A DNA stretch of 64,000 nucleotides from Neurospora tetraspora. Lineage: Eukaryota; Ascomycota; Sordariomycetes; Sordariales; Sordariaceae. Below the pieces are notes generated by a model. The model worked only from the letters and a program-made list of their open reading frames with translations. It was not told the origin of the DNA and made no database searches. The translations under genes were made by a program, and so were the position numbers. Each line of letters starts with the position of its first letter. Position 1 is the first letter of the stretch. This document shows, one piece after another, positions 1 through 11,030 of the stretch. The stretch lies in assembly GCF_033439725.1 (NCBI RefSeq), contig NW_026944388.1, forward strand, positions 2,108,001-2,172,000, given 5' to 3'.

Positions 1-53
1 TCTGCAAACATCCAAGACATGGTCTTCGTGGCCTGGTGTCATCGTGATAGGTA

Positions 54-432
54 AGAGCGTGATCCAGAACTTTTTTTTCGCTGACTGCAGTCAGAAAAAG
101 GTACTTCGGGTTAGAAAGTGGCACGGGCCCGAAATTATTTCATCGCCAAGTCGTTAGCGTTGAGATGTTGTCGTCAAAAATCAGAATATTGATCCTGTTG
201 TTGTTGATGATGCCCGTGTTGGTGTTTTGGTTGCGATGCCCTATATTATAGGGCCTTCAGTGGTTGAATCTGTTGAAAAATGCAGCTTTTTTCTACTGAC
301 TGCAATCAGAAAGATGCACGCACTCTGGTTGGTTGCTAGGCTAAATGTGGGGCGGTTTTGCTGACTGCAGTCAGAAAGTCAAAAAAAGTACATTTGCTCA
401 GATCCATAGAGGGAACCCCGGGTCTGAGAACA
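54..432 (+). repeat. Left arm of an old inverted repeat
   Basis: Positions 399-432 are a perfect 34-bp inverted copy of 7760-7793, and 54-94 are a near-perfect inverted copy of 7821-7863. The order from outside inward is the same on both sides, as in terminal inverted repeats. The left arm holds about 280 bp more between the two blocks. It contains the 14-bp palindrome CTGACTGCAGTCAG at 81-94 and 361-374, with a one-base variant at 296-309. The arm may extend beyond the window edge. Element class is not known. Confidence 0.7.
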
Positions 433-621
433 AGGTCAAAACAGGCGCTTTTGAGCCAACAGTCAGAAATGGCTCAAACAGGGTTCAAACAGGGTCGTAC
501 TATCCTTTTTTCGCGAAATTCTAAAAGACCTATAAATCATATTCCTTGCAAATGGATATCGTCAGACAACACTCTCTTTTAAGTATAAAAGAGCTTTGAC
601 TCCGAAAATCCGTATGGTACT

Positions 622-626
622 AAAAG
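622..626. other. Target-site duplication, left copy
   Basis: AAAAG directly precedes the 5' LTR and is repeated exactly at 6944-6948 directly after the 3' LTR. Five bp is the usual duplication made by LTR-element integrase. Confidence 0.85.
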
Positions 627-984
627 TATTATGGGATATTCCAGGCAGGTGCCTGAATGCCCCACTCTGTTTTGGCACATATTCTATTGAGCGTAGGACT
701 ACTCTATCGAGTAGGATATATTATATAAGAGTATTTTCCCTATTAACTTCCGTTAAGATTGATTGGATTATTAATTTATATTATATTAACCTAATGTTTA
801 TTTTGCTTATATTCCATAAAGTCATATACGAAGTCCTAAATTGAGGGTTTCGATAATATTTATCTTCAATTTCCTTTAATAAAATTATTGTTAACTATTA
901 CGTATTATTACTCTATCCAGTAACTAATTACTTACTCTATTATTCTATATTAGTATTATTTATAAAATATTGTTTCGTATAATA
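627..984 (+). repeat. 5' LTR
   Basis: 358 bp, aligning without length change to 6586-6943. It starts TATTATGGGATATTCC (an original TGTT.. is inferred) and ends CGTATAATA. The TATATTATATAAGA at 716-729 could be the element's TATA region. Its outer (left) part keeps more G and C than the matching part of the 3' LTR. Confidence 0.9.
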
Positions 985-2799
985 AATAGTGCCTACAATT
1001 TAATTTCAAACCGACCTTATTATTCTTTATTTTTTATATTCTTTTTCATCTCTTCCTTTCGTAAAAGGGGAGATTCTATCTTCGTTTCATTAGTTTTAAT
1101 AACAATTTATTAGATTTATTACCACTTATTCAACTTGCCCTCTTAAATTAAGTACCTACCCATCCCGCTCAATTTTAAAGCCCCTTTCTTTATAATTCTT
1201 TTATTATCCCCTCAAATTTTAAAGTTAAACTTTACGATATTAAACGGTAAAGTTACTCTCTAAATAGCTTTTAACCTTTAGGATGAAAATCTAAGACGTA
1301 AAGTATATTAAATCTTTAAATTTATAGTATTCTAGCCCTAATTTTACTATAAGGAACGTTTTACCCTTCTAGCCGCCGAGCTTCTTATTAAAGCCGCCAA
1401 GCTTCGTTTTAATATAGAAATTAATTAAATCGAAATTTGAAAAGATTAGGCTAATAAAATTAATAATAATATTTATAATAAAAGTTGGATTATTAATATT
1501 AATACGGCCGATAGAGACATTTAATAGATTTTATATAAATATTATGATTTTATTATTAAATACCTTTTTAAAGGATATTAAATTTAACTTTTCCCTAAGG
1601 AAAGAGACGGCGCTTCCGCTTAGTTTAGGAAAAAGTATTAGTAATAATATATAACCAAATTGAAAGTTAATAATAATAAAACTATTTAATATAAAATTAA
1701 CGACGATACTATTAAAATAGCCGCTAATATACTAATTCCCCCTAATATTAATGGTTTCGTTACTTCTAATTCTTAATTTTCGTCTAATAATTTTTTTAAT
1801 ACTATTAAAATAATCGATACGCTGCCTTTTATAAATCCTATTTAAATCCCTATTCCTCTTTTTTTACTACTAATTCTAATCAAATAATTTTCTTACCCCG
1901 TTCAATCCTTTTATCTATTTTTACTTACTGAGTCCGTTATTTCCTACACTAATTTAATTATCGAAATCGCTACTAATTTTACTTAACAATTCATAATTAA
2001 TCCTACTATTAAATATTTTGCTAATATGATATAAACGGAGGCTCTAATTAAATTTATTTAAGAGTAGTAATAAGAACGAACTTTCGTATAGCCGGAACTA
2101 ATTATAACTGATAAATTCCCAATTTATTTCGTTAATCTAATTTAAAATACTTGACAAATTATTTAAAATAATATAAAGTCCAGTTTTAATTTACCCGCTC
2201 CAGCCGCCACTTAATATAATCCTATTTAATAAACCAATAATTCTATTATTAATCGGCTTTAATCTACTATAAACCTTATTAGTATTACTAATAATATTAT
2301 TATAATTAGCGTTAAGGATCCGCGTAATGTTATTAACTTTATTAATTAAATAAAAAACCTTCGGATTAATTACGTTAGCCATCTACCTCTACTCAATAAT
2401 ATTTATTATTAGCCTACTAATAACTACTATAATACGTTGCCTCTATTAACTGGCTATTATATTTTTACTTATATTATAAGGATAATTCCCGAAGAATTTA
2501 CCGAATAAGAAAAAACCCCCTCTATTAAAAAGGAAGCTGAATATTAGTTCCGTTAAACCGAATAGCGAACTTATTTAATTAAATAAACTTATTAAGTTTA
2601 TTAAATTTAAGAATAGTATATACTTCCCTTAGTCTAACCAATTACCGTTCAAATTCCCCCCGTATAAATTCCTCCTATTTAAATTCCTTTATTATATTTA
2701 ATTTTTCGCTAAAGTAATTAATTTATAAATATTCTATAATTCTTAATATATTTCGCTAATACTTCTTCTAATATGTCCTAATAATCAGTTAAAATTAAT

Positions 2800-3900
2800 A
2801 ATAATATTATTATAATAAATAATATTACCCACTGTAAAATATTCGAAGATTTATATAACTGCTTTAAAGAATTTAAAGTTCGTAATAATATTATTTTTAA
2901 TAAGAGATTTAATACGCTAGTTAATACTCTTAATAATAAATTTATTTAATAGAAGCTCTTTAACGTCAGCGTCTTTTTCCCTAATGCCTATATTAATAAA
3001 AAGAAGTAAAGAATCTATATTAACAGCAAAATTAATATTTATACCATTTATTATTTATTTATTAATATAATTAATAACGCTTCGCTTATTTACGCTGAAT
3101 ATTATAAAATTATAATTAATAATTTTTAATAATTATTACGAGGTATTATGTTCTCCTAGTAGATTAATACCCTATTTTATACCGAACGTAATAATTTTTA
3201 TAGCAAATTTAATTATATTACCGACGCCTTATATCGTATCTTCGGTATTAAACCAAGATAAATGTAGAAATAACTTAATACGAATAAGTTTACTATCAAA
3301 ATATATAAGAAAAGTAATTAGGCTTTACGCAATTTCTCTACGGAATTATTCAAATAAGTTCGTCTATAGGGTAATAATATTAATTTTCAATTTTATCCTT
3401 ATTTTTAAAATAGTTTATATTATAAATTGAAGTTTTACTACGTTAAATTTAGTAAAGGTTATTCTATTAGTTAATATCTTAATAACGTTAAAGAAAGGCT
3501 TTAATTATTTGTAGTAAATTCCTAAATTTTACTAAAGGTCTGCGTTTAACCTATTTCGCTACTAATAATAATAACGATATATTCGAAAATAACGCTATAA
3601 TGGCCGTCTATTCTGGTTTTTAGGGAAATAAGGATAGTAGTAAACCTTTTTTTAAGAGAAACTTTTAGCCTAATAATAATAATTTTATTAAAAAGGGTAG
3701 TACGAAGCCTTATTTTAATAGCGGAAGAGTTAGGAAGTTTAGTAATAAATTTAATAAATATAATAGTAACTATTCGAGTAATAGTAATAATTATAATTAT
3801 TATTAGGGTAAAAAGTTCGAAAAGCGTCATTATTCTAAGAATAGTCGTTACGCTTACGTTAATTCCGCGATTATTTTTATAGATAATTCCGACGCTGATA
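2800..3900 (+). pseudogene. Decayed gag-like region of the LTR element
   Basis: There is no open frame. In short stop-interrupted stretches the translation resembles fungal Gag: a helical capsid-like part, then a basic N/R/K-rich part, then around 3810-3870 a segment whose decayed reading (GKKFEKRHYSKNS) is spaced like a zinc knuckle of the CxxCxKxGCxxxxH kind with the cysteines mutated away. The identification is by pattern only. Confidence 0.35.
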
Positions 3901-4637
3901 ATACAATTTGCTATTTATAAAGCGAAGTTTACTACTTTATAAGTAACTTCGAAGAAGAGGTAATTGAATTTAATATAAATATTTCCGCCGTTAAATATAA
4001 TAATAAATCTTCTATTTATTTTACCGGTTCTTTAACTCCCCTTAATATTATATTTTCCAATATTCTATAATTTTCCGTTCTATTAACTTCGTTTTCGTCA
4101 ATTCCGGCTATTATTATTAATGCTTTTCCCGTTAAAAATACTGACTTTAACGATTATATGATACCCTTATTATTAAATTTATTATCCGATTCCAATTTTA
4201 TAGCGATTTTTAAACGCTTAGAATTAGTCTAAGTATTTAATAAGTCGTTTAATCCTTCGTTTGAAAATCGAATAATAACTACCGAAAGTTTTCGGGCTAC
4301 GTTAAATTAGGTTAGTAAAGTAAGGGAAATGGATATTACGTTAAGATTATTAATATTAGCCGATAGATAGAAGTTTAAATTATTAGAGGTATAATATAAA
4401 AGTTAATATTATTTGCTTACCTTTACGGAAGGGTAAATAATCGAAGTTATCCCGGATATCACTTTACGAAATACAGAATTAAATTTAAGGAAAATTATTT
4501 CCTACTTATAAATAGATATTACATCGAACCCTAATATTCCCGTAATTATTATATATTTTAATTCCAATTATTTATTAATTGTAGTAAACCGTATATTTAT
4601 TAACAAGTTTTTACTTAATATTTAGTATTTACTAATT

Positions 4638-4922
4638 TTGCCAAATGTTATGAAGGGAATTAATTCGAAAATAATTATTAATATTATTACCGAATTTAAT
4701 TTCTATATAGAAAGAAAGGTGAATAGCGTTATAATTAATAGTTATTTCCAAATATCCGTTTTAATTATTGAAGAATTTAGCCCGAATATATTATTAAGAA
4801 CCGATTTCCTTCGCCGCTATAACGCAAAATTTTTAAATAGTAACCTATACTATTTTATATCGGCTATATTATCGGCGCTAATTTTTAAGGACTTTATTTT
4901 TAATAATAGATTTAAGAATTAA
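4638..4922 (+). pseudogene. Decayed retroelement protease-like segment
   Basis: The longest surviving open stretch in the element (94 codons). It includes LLRTDFLRRYNAKF, which resembles the LLGxDFLxxYxA strand that closes a retroviral-type aspartic protease. The expected catalytic DSG lies in the decayed sequence upstream and is not visible. The frame is a leftover of RIP, not a functional gene. Confidence 0.4.
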
Positions 4923-6575
4923 TAGGATTAAATCATTACTTTATTTAACTATTTTAATATTTGTATATAGTTTTCGTATTTGGAAAAAACCTTCGAGCTT
5001 ATCCCAACTGTCCCCGTTGCCTATAGTAACCTTACCTTTCATTGTAACTAAATAAAGGAAATCCGCTACGCTTCGTATATAATTTAATATTATATTTATT
5101 CTAATAGTATTATTTTAAAGCCTATTAACTTTATTAGCCGTTTTATTACTCTTAATAGCTATAATTTTTTAGAGATTTAAGAATAATACGAATTAAATTT
5201 CTTAATTAATAATACTATCACTATTTTGCGCCCGATTTCTATAATAATTATCCCGACCGTCTTTTTTAATAAATCCAACGCTAAAACGATGCCTAAAAAG
5301 GCGCGTAAAATTACTTTATATATTATTTAATTGCGTAGTAATACCAATACTTATAACGAAGCTCGCAGTAAAGGTAAATTTTATCCATCCTTTGAAAACG
5401 TAATTAATATATTTAATAAAAATTATTAAAATTTAAATATCAAAATTAATTACCACTTACGTACGGATATTAAAAAGGTTTTTAAAATATATATAATAGA
5501 TATTAATAATTATAGGAAGGATTTTACAAATATATATAGCTTTTTATAAAGTAAGTTAGTATATAGTATTAAAGACGCTCTCGATAGCGTTTTAGAGAAA
5601 TATAATAATAACGACCCCGCCTTTATTAATAAAATCCTATTAAAAGCCACTTTACTAATTATTTAGTACTTTAATTATAATATTAGTTTGCCCGAATAGA
5701 TAAGTAATTTACTAAATTGCTTAAATTACTTATACTATATTCAAGTAGCCCTAACTAAGTTTATTATAAGTAAATTTCCTATATACGAAGTTGAAATTAT
5801 CTATAAACTAGAAATCATTAAGGAAGTCCCAATATCATTAAAATAAATAATTTAAATATTATTCTTAATATTATTATTACTACCCTTAAGAAATATAAAT
5901 ATTTCTTAAAGAATTCTAACCTCTATTAGGGAAAAGTAGTAAAGTAATTAAAAGCAAAATTATCGGATATACGCCGAGAATTTATCGAATTCTAAAAACT
6001 TCGTATCCGCCGCACTCCTTTATCGGCGTCTACTATACGTACGCGCTATACTAATATTATATTTAATATTATTCTTCTTTATATCGTTCGTTCTAATAAT
6101 ATATTATTTTATAATATATTTAATTTTACCGGTATATTGGATAAGTTTCATACTATAGCTACCTATTTTATTAATTACTTTAATACTATATTAACTACTT
6201 ATTCTCCGCGTTCTAATAGTATTATAGAAGATTAAAAGTAAAATAATTCCCCGTTTAGTTGTAAACGTATACGTTAGGATCCTCCTAAATTTAATAAAAA
6301 TAATTTCGAAAATAATAATAATATTAATATTCGTTCGTTTTATTACGGCTATTATTAAGGATTTCCTCCGTCCTTACTATTTATATTAATTACTTACCAT
6401 TTTTTAATTTTCGTATTAAAATATCTTAATTATTAAAAATAATTATCGGTAGTTAAAAGTTATATAAGATATAAAAAAGATAGTTCGTTAATAATAAGGA
6501 AAGCGATAATTTTAATTTTTAATTTTGTATTTAATAATAATTTTAATAGATAGTAAATACTCTTTTCCTTTTATT

Positions 6576-6585
6576 GAGGGGGAGA
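6576..6585 (+). other. Polypurine tract
   Basis: GAGGGGGAGA lies immediately before the 3' LTR, the expected plus-strand priming site for reverse transcription. It is one of the few G-rich stretches left in the element. Confidence 0.75.
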
Positions 6586-6943
6586 TATTATAGGATATTC
6601 TAAGTAGGTACTTAAATATCCTATTCTATTTTAATATATATTCTATTAAGCGTAGGATTACTTTATCGAGTAAGATATATTATATAAGAATATTTTCCCT
6701 ATCAACCTCCGTTAAGGTTAATTAGATTATTAATTTATATTATATTAATCTAACGTCTATTTTACTTATATTCTATAAAGTCGTATACGAGGTCCCAAAT
6801 TAAGGCTCTCGACAATACTTATTTTCAATTTTCTTTAACAAAACTATCGTCAACCGTTACGTACTATTGCTCTGTCTAGCAACCCATTACTTACTCTATT
6901 ATTCTATATTAGTATCACTTGTAAAGCATCGCTTCGCGTAACA
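6586..6943 (+). repeat. 3' LTR
   Basis: 358 bp, co-linear with 627-984 and followed at once by the AAAAG target duplication (6944-6948). It ends CGCGTAACA. Its outer (right) half retains more G/C than the corresponding half of the 5' LTR, while its inner half is more heavily mutated. Confidence 0.9.
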
Positions 6944-6948
6944 AAAAG

Positions 6949-7735
6949 GAATGGTAGGCTTAGTTAGAAAATTTTTGCTCGACCATTCTTTTTTTTAGGA
7001 AAATATTCTGTTTTTGAAAAAATATTCTATTTTTAGAAAAATAATTTTTTATTAATACTTTTTTTACTCTAACATCATTTTCCTAAGAAATTACCATCTT
7101 CGTCAATAACCTTAAACAATTGAAATTTTAATACTCTTCTCTTTCTTTAACTAACCCCCGCGCTTTCTTTTAACTATATTAATATTAATTTCCAATACCT
7201 TCGCGCATATATAATAGATAGCGTAGTTAGTAATATAAGCATTTAGTTCCGTAAGGCTCCCGTTCAATTCCCTACTATGATATTTAAAAAAAAAAGCATT
7301 ACTAAGAAGATGCATTACCAAGAGCATTATTAAGAAGATGCATTACTAAGAGTATTATTAAGAAGATATATTACTAAGAGTATTATTAAGAAGATGTATT
7401 ACTAAAGAGATGAATTCCAAGGAGGAAATCCAGATAAACTATTCATTTTTTCCCCGAATCACCCAGTGGTCGCCGCTTCCTCCCAATAACTACCATTTTC
7501 CCTAAAACGCTACCGTTTTCCCTCCAATGGAGAGAAGAAAAGATATTTCTTTTTAGAAAAAGTCTAACCAGGACTAAAAGTCTAACCAGAACTAATTAGA
7601 TTGTTAGAACGATAATTGAAAGAGGACCTTTTATACTATTGGTCATAGGCGTCTATCAGAACCGAACATTTATATAGACTAGTCAAAACCTTGTGCAACC
7701 GTTCCAAAATCGAAAAGAAATTTTCGCCCAAACAT
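6949..7735. other. AT-rich gene-free flank
   Basis: This is AT-rich sequence between the retroelement and the right inverted-repeat arm, with T-rich and A-rich runs at about 6990-7070. It probably belongs to the older repeat into which the retroelement inserted. A short direct repeat around AGTCTAACCAGRACTAA occurs at about 7560-7596. No gene is seen. Confidence 0.6.
7304..7405. repeat. 28-bp tandem repeat (minisatellite)
   Basis: Three full 28-bp units (7304-7331, 7332-7359, 7360-7387) and a partial fourth. The units begin AAGAAGATGCATTAC and differ from each other mainly by C/T and G/A transitions, consistent with RIP-type mutation. Confidence 0.85.
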
Positions 7736-7759
7736 GCTTGCAGTACCCTTGCCGGACCC

Positions 7760-7863
7760 TGTTCTCAGACCCGGGGTTCCCTCTATGGATCTGGTTGCAA
7801 AAAGTTACCCGATCACGATTCTGACCGCAGTCAGTAGAAAAAAAGTTCTGGATCACGCTCTAA
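7760..7863 (-). repeat. Right arm of an old inverted repeat
   Basis: 7760-7793 is the exact reverse complement of 399-432, and 7821-7863 matches 54-94 inverted, including the palindrome variant CTGACCGCAGTCAG at 7821-7834. Weaker similarity seems to continue outward to about 7910. Together with the left arm it brackets the retroelement. Confidence 0.7.
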
Positions 7864-8430
7864 CACAGGCTGGGGTTACCATGCGACGGTATCACTATCA
7901 TATGGCACCACCCCAGGTGCCCAGGTCTCCGCTTGTTGATATACTACCCCATCACCCCAGCTACGAGCTTGTGAACCTCTTTGGCCAACATGCTATGGCA
8001 TCGAGAATGGTTTGTTCTCAAAACCTCTTTTTTTAAAACCACTCGGCGGGATATCGGAAACTGGCGTTGAACACCAGCCCCAGTCATCCGCTATCGGACA
8101 CGGTTAGCAGGTTCTCCAGGTGTAACAGCTTGCTTAGCCTACTGCAAATCGTCGGGCAAGATCAAAAGGAAGCTCAATGTCCCATAGGATCCAATGCTGA
8201 TAAACTGCATCCATCACCATGTTCTGGACCGATGGAGTTCAATGCCAGACCCGCATGTCGACAAGGGAAAATTTGAAAGATGGGAGATAGCGTCCTAACA
8301 TCGCATGCAACTGACAGCTCTGTTGGACTGCGGTCCGATGCTCAGCAGCCGCTAAGCTCTTATCAGCTAGCGACCAGAAAAAAAAAGTGAAACGGCAAGG
8401 GCGATTTCCTATTTCGGAGCGATCTGGCAA

Positions 8431-8472
8431 TGACTCTCAAAGTGACACGGGATTGGCCAATTCGTGTGACTC
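8431..8472 (+). promoter_or_regulatory. Two TGACTC sites around a double CCAAT box
   Basis: TGACTC occurs at 8431-8436 and 8467-8472, 189-230 bp before the ad-2 start codon. Between them lies the palindrome ATTGGCCAAT (8452-8461), a CCAAT box on both strands. TGACTC is the binding core of yeast Bas1 (adenine genes) and of Gcn4/CPC1-type bZIP factors. Binding here is inferred. Confidence 0.55.
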
Positions 8473-8660
8473 TTCCGTCGCTTAACCAGTCAGCGCGCGT
8501 GCGATTGCGGGGGAGGGGCTTCGAGGGGTAAATTGAAATTTCTCGTCGCCAACCTTCCGTCTCACTTTTCCCTCCTGGTGCTGATGGAAATGGAGGTCAA
8601 GAGGATTTGGTGTCGCCGAATTCTCATCGACCCAGACCCCTAACAACAACACAAATCACA

Positions 8661-11030
8661 ATGTCGTCACTACGCATTCTCCTCATCGGCAGCGGCGGCC
8701 GCGAGCACGCCCTGGCTTGGAAGCTCAGCCAGTCGCCCAGCGTTGAGTCAATCATTGCGGTCCCCGGCAACGGTGGTACTGCCGGCGTCCCCAAGGTCAC
8801 CAACAACAACACCGTCTCCGAGAACGACTTTGCTGCCCTTGTCGACCTCGCCAAGAAGGAGCGCATCAACCTCGTCGTCCCTGGCCCCGAGCAGCCGCTT
8901 GTCGATGGCGTCGAGAACGTCTTCCGCGAGGTCGGTATCCCCGTCTTTGGTCCTTCCAAGGATGCTGCGCGCATGGAGGGCAGCAAGACCTTCTCCAAGG
9001 ACTTCATGAAGAAGCACAACATTCCCACCGCCGCCTACGAGAACTTCTCCGACTACGAAAAGGCCAGCGAGTACCTCAAGAAGGTGGGCCACAATGTCGT
9101 CATCAAGGCTACTGGTTTGGCTGCTGGCAAGGGTGTCATCATCCCCGAGTCTCAGGAGGAAGCCCAGCAGGCCCTCAAGGACATCATGCTGGAGAAGCAG
9201 TTCGGCAATGCCGGCGACGAGGTCGTTATCGAGGAGTTCATGACGGGCGACGAGCTCAGCATCCTCTCCTTCTGCGACGGTACTACCATCAAGTCTCTGC
9301 CTGCCGCCCAGGATCACAAGCGCATTGGTGAGGGCGATACTGGCTTGAACACGGGCGGTATGGGATGCTATGCGCCCACCAAGATTGCTACCCCTGCTCT
9401 GCTTGCTCAGGTTGAGCGCGAGATCCTCCAGCCGACCGTCGACGGCATGCGCAAGGATGGCTTCCCCTTCAAGGGCTGCCTCTTCACCGGCTTGATGATT
9501 ACCCCCAACGGCCCCAAGGTCCTCGAGTACAACGTCCGCTTCGGCGACCCCGAGACCCAGACCGTCCTTCCTCTGCTCAAGTCCGACCTCGCCGAGATCA
9601 TGGTGGCCTGCTCAGGCCCCCTTCCCCTCCTGAAGTACGTGCCCGTCGAGGTCGAGCAGAAGTTCAGCGCCACTGTGGTCGTTGCTGCCCCCGGATACCC
9701 CAACTCCTACCCCAAGAACATCCCCATGCAGGTATCTACACCTCCTGCTGGTACCAACATTTTCCACGCGGGAACCAAGCTATCTGGCGATTACCTCGTC
9801 TCTTCCGGTGGTCGTGTTATCGCTGCTGAGGCCGTTGGCGAGTCTCTGCGCGCCGCTGTCGACAAGGCTTATGAGGGCGTGAAGCTCATCCAGTTCGACG
9901 GCATGTACTATCGCAAGGATATTGCTCACCGTGCTTTCCGCGACGACAAGTCTTCGTCTGACAAGCTTACCTATGCCCAATCTGGCGTCAGCATTGACGC
10001 CGGTAACGAGCTTGTTGACCGCATCAAGGCTGCTGTCGCTACTACTCGCCGCCCTGGCGCTGATGCTATCATCGGTGGATTTGGAGGCGAGGTCGACCTT
10101 TCTCAAGCTGGATACCCTGGGGCTCCCATCATTGTTGGCGCCATCGATGGTGTTGGCACCAAGCTCATTATTGCCCAGAAGATGAACAAGCACGACACCG
10201 TTGGTATCGACCTGGTCGCCATGAACGTCAACGACTTGGTCGTTCAGGGTGCTGAGCCTTTCATGTTCCTCGACTACTACGGCTGCAGCAAGCTCGACGT
10301 CTCGGTTGCCGCCGCTTTCGTCGAAGGTGTCGCTCAAGGTTGCAAGGATGCCGGCTGCGCGCTGGTTGGTGGAGAGACCGCTGAGATGCCCGACCTCTAC
10401 ACTGGTGATGACTACGATGCTGCCGGTGCTGCCATTGGTGTCATGAAGGCTGCCCAGCGTCTTCCCAGGAAGGAGGCTATGGCTGAGGGTGACGTGCTCA
10501 TTGCTCTTGCCTCTTCCGGTGTCCACTCGAACGGCTTCTCTCTTGTCCGCAAGGTTGTCGACAAGTGCGGCTTGTCCTACACCGACAAGGCACCCTGGGA
10601 CAGCTCTGCCACCGTTGGCGAGAGCCTCCTCACCCCCACTCGCATCTACGTCAAGCCTCTGCTCAAGGTTCTTGCTCAAACCGGTGAGGCGGTCAAGGGT
10701 ATGGCGCACATCACCGGTGGTGGTCTGACTGAAAACGTTCCTCGCATGCTCCCCAAGCACCTGGCTGCCGAGATCGACGTCGCTACCTGGGAACACCCTC
10801 CTGTGTTCAAGTGGCTCAGAGAGTCCGTGATCCCTACTGAGATGGCGAGAACGTTCAACAACGGTATCGGTATGGTCTTGGCTGTCGCTCCTGAGGCTGC
10901 GGATGCCGTGGTCAAGGGCCTGGAGGCTGAGGGCGAGAAGGTCTACACCATTGGCAAGTTGGTCAACAGGGAGGGTGGCGAGAAGGGTGAGTGGTGTGTT
11001 CTGAGGAACTTGGAGAGCTGGGCTGCTTAA
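8661..11030 (+). CDS. ad-2: Bifunctional phosphoribosylamine-glycine ligase / AIR synthetase
   Basis: A cytosolic enzyme of de novo purine synthesis catalysing steps 2 (GARS, ATP-dependent joining of glycine to phosphoribosylamine) and 5 (AIRS, ring closure of FGAM to AIR). The single exon encodes 789 aa, the size of yeast Ade5,7. The GARS half (about residues 1-430) opens with ILLIGSGGREHALAWK and has the ATP-grasp segment VVIKATGLAAGKG near residue 147. The AIRS half starts near residue 435 (YAQSGVSIDAG), with GVGTKLIIAQK near 497 and GGETAEMPD near 570. I chose the ATG at 8661 because the frame upstream has no ATG and CACAATGTC is a good context. The fungal order GARS-AIRS without GART is as in yeast. 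The symbol follows N. crassa ad-2 (AIR synthetase, linkage group III near trp-1), recalled rather than checked. Regulation by the two upstream TGACTC sites is likely. Confidence 0.95.
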   Translation: MSSLRILLIGSGGREHALAWKLSQSPSVESIIAVPGNGGTAGVPKVTNNNTVSENDFAALVDLAKKERINLVVPGPEQPLVDGVENVFREVGIPVFGPSKDAARMEGSKTFSKDFMKKHNIPTAAYENFSDYEKASEYLKKVGHNVVIKATGLAAGKGVIIPESQEEAQQALKDIMLEKQFGNAGDEVVIEEFMTGDELSILSFCDGTTIKSLPAAQDHKRIGEGDTGLNTGGMGCYAPTKIATPALLAQVEREILQPTVDGMRKDGFPFKGCLFTGLMITPNGPKVLEYNVRFGDPETQTVLPLLKSDLAEIMVACSGPLPLLKYVPVEVEQKFSATVVVAAPGYPNSYPKNIPMQVSTPPAGTNIFHAGTKLSGDYLVSSGGRVIAAEAVGESLRAAVDKAYEGVKLIQFDGMYYRKDIAHRAFRDDKSSSDKLTYAQSGVSIDAGNELVDRIKAAVATTRRPGADAIIGGFGGEVDLSQAGYPGAPIIVGAIDGVGTKLIIAQKMNKHDTVGIDLVAMNVNDLVVQGAEPFMFLDYYGCSKLDVSVAAAFVEGVAQGCKDAGCALVGGETAEMPDLYTGDDYDAAGAAIGVMKAAQRLPRKEAMAEGDVLIALASSGVHSNGFSLVRKVVDKCGLSYTDKAPWDSSATVGESLLTPTRIYVKPLLKVLAQTGEAVKGMAHITGGGLTENVPRMLPKHLAAEIDVATWEHPPVFKWLRESVIPTEMARTFNNGIGMVLAVAPEAADAVVKGLEAEGEKVYTIGKLVNREGGEKGEWCVLRNLESWAA

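Larger units (their letters stand above)
627..6943 (+). mobile_element. RIP-degraded LTR retrotransposon
   Basis: A 6317-bp element bounded by two 358-bp LTRs and a 5-bp AAAAG duplication, with the polypurine tract GAGGGGGAGA at 6576-6585 abutting the 3' LTR, so the sense strand is plus. The 5.6-kb interior is extremely AT-rich and full of stops in all frames. Differences between the LTRs are almost all transitions, as expected from RIP. Gag-like and protease-like remnants can be seen, but no reverse transcriptase or integrase motif. Only about 1.7 kb lies between the protease-like segment and the 3' LTR, too short for a normal RT-RNaseH-integrase region. It may be a non-autonomous or internally deleted element. 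The gypsy/copia class is not resolved. Confidence 0.9.

Noticed and set aside
2191-3830. Minus-strand I/T-rich open frames in the AT-rich region
   Set aside because: They come from RIP-mutated DNA; no conserved motif, composition explains the Ile/Thr/Asn content.
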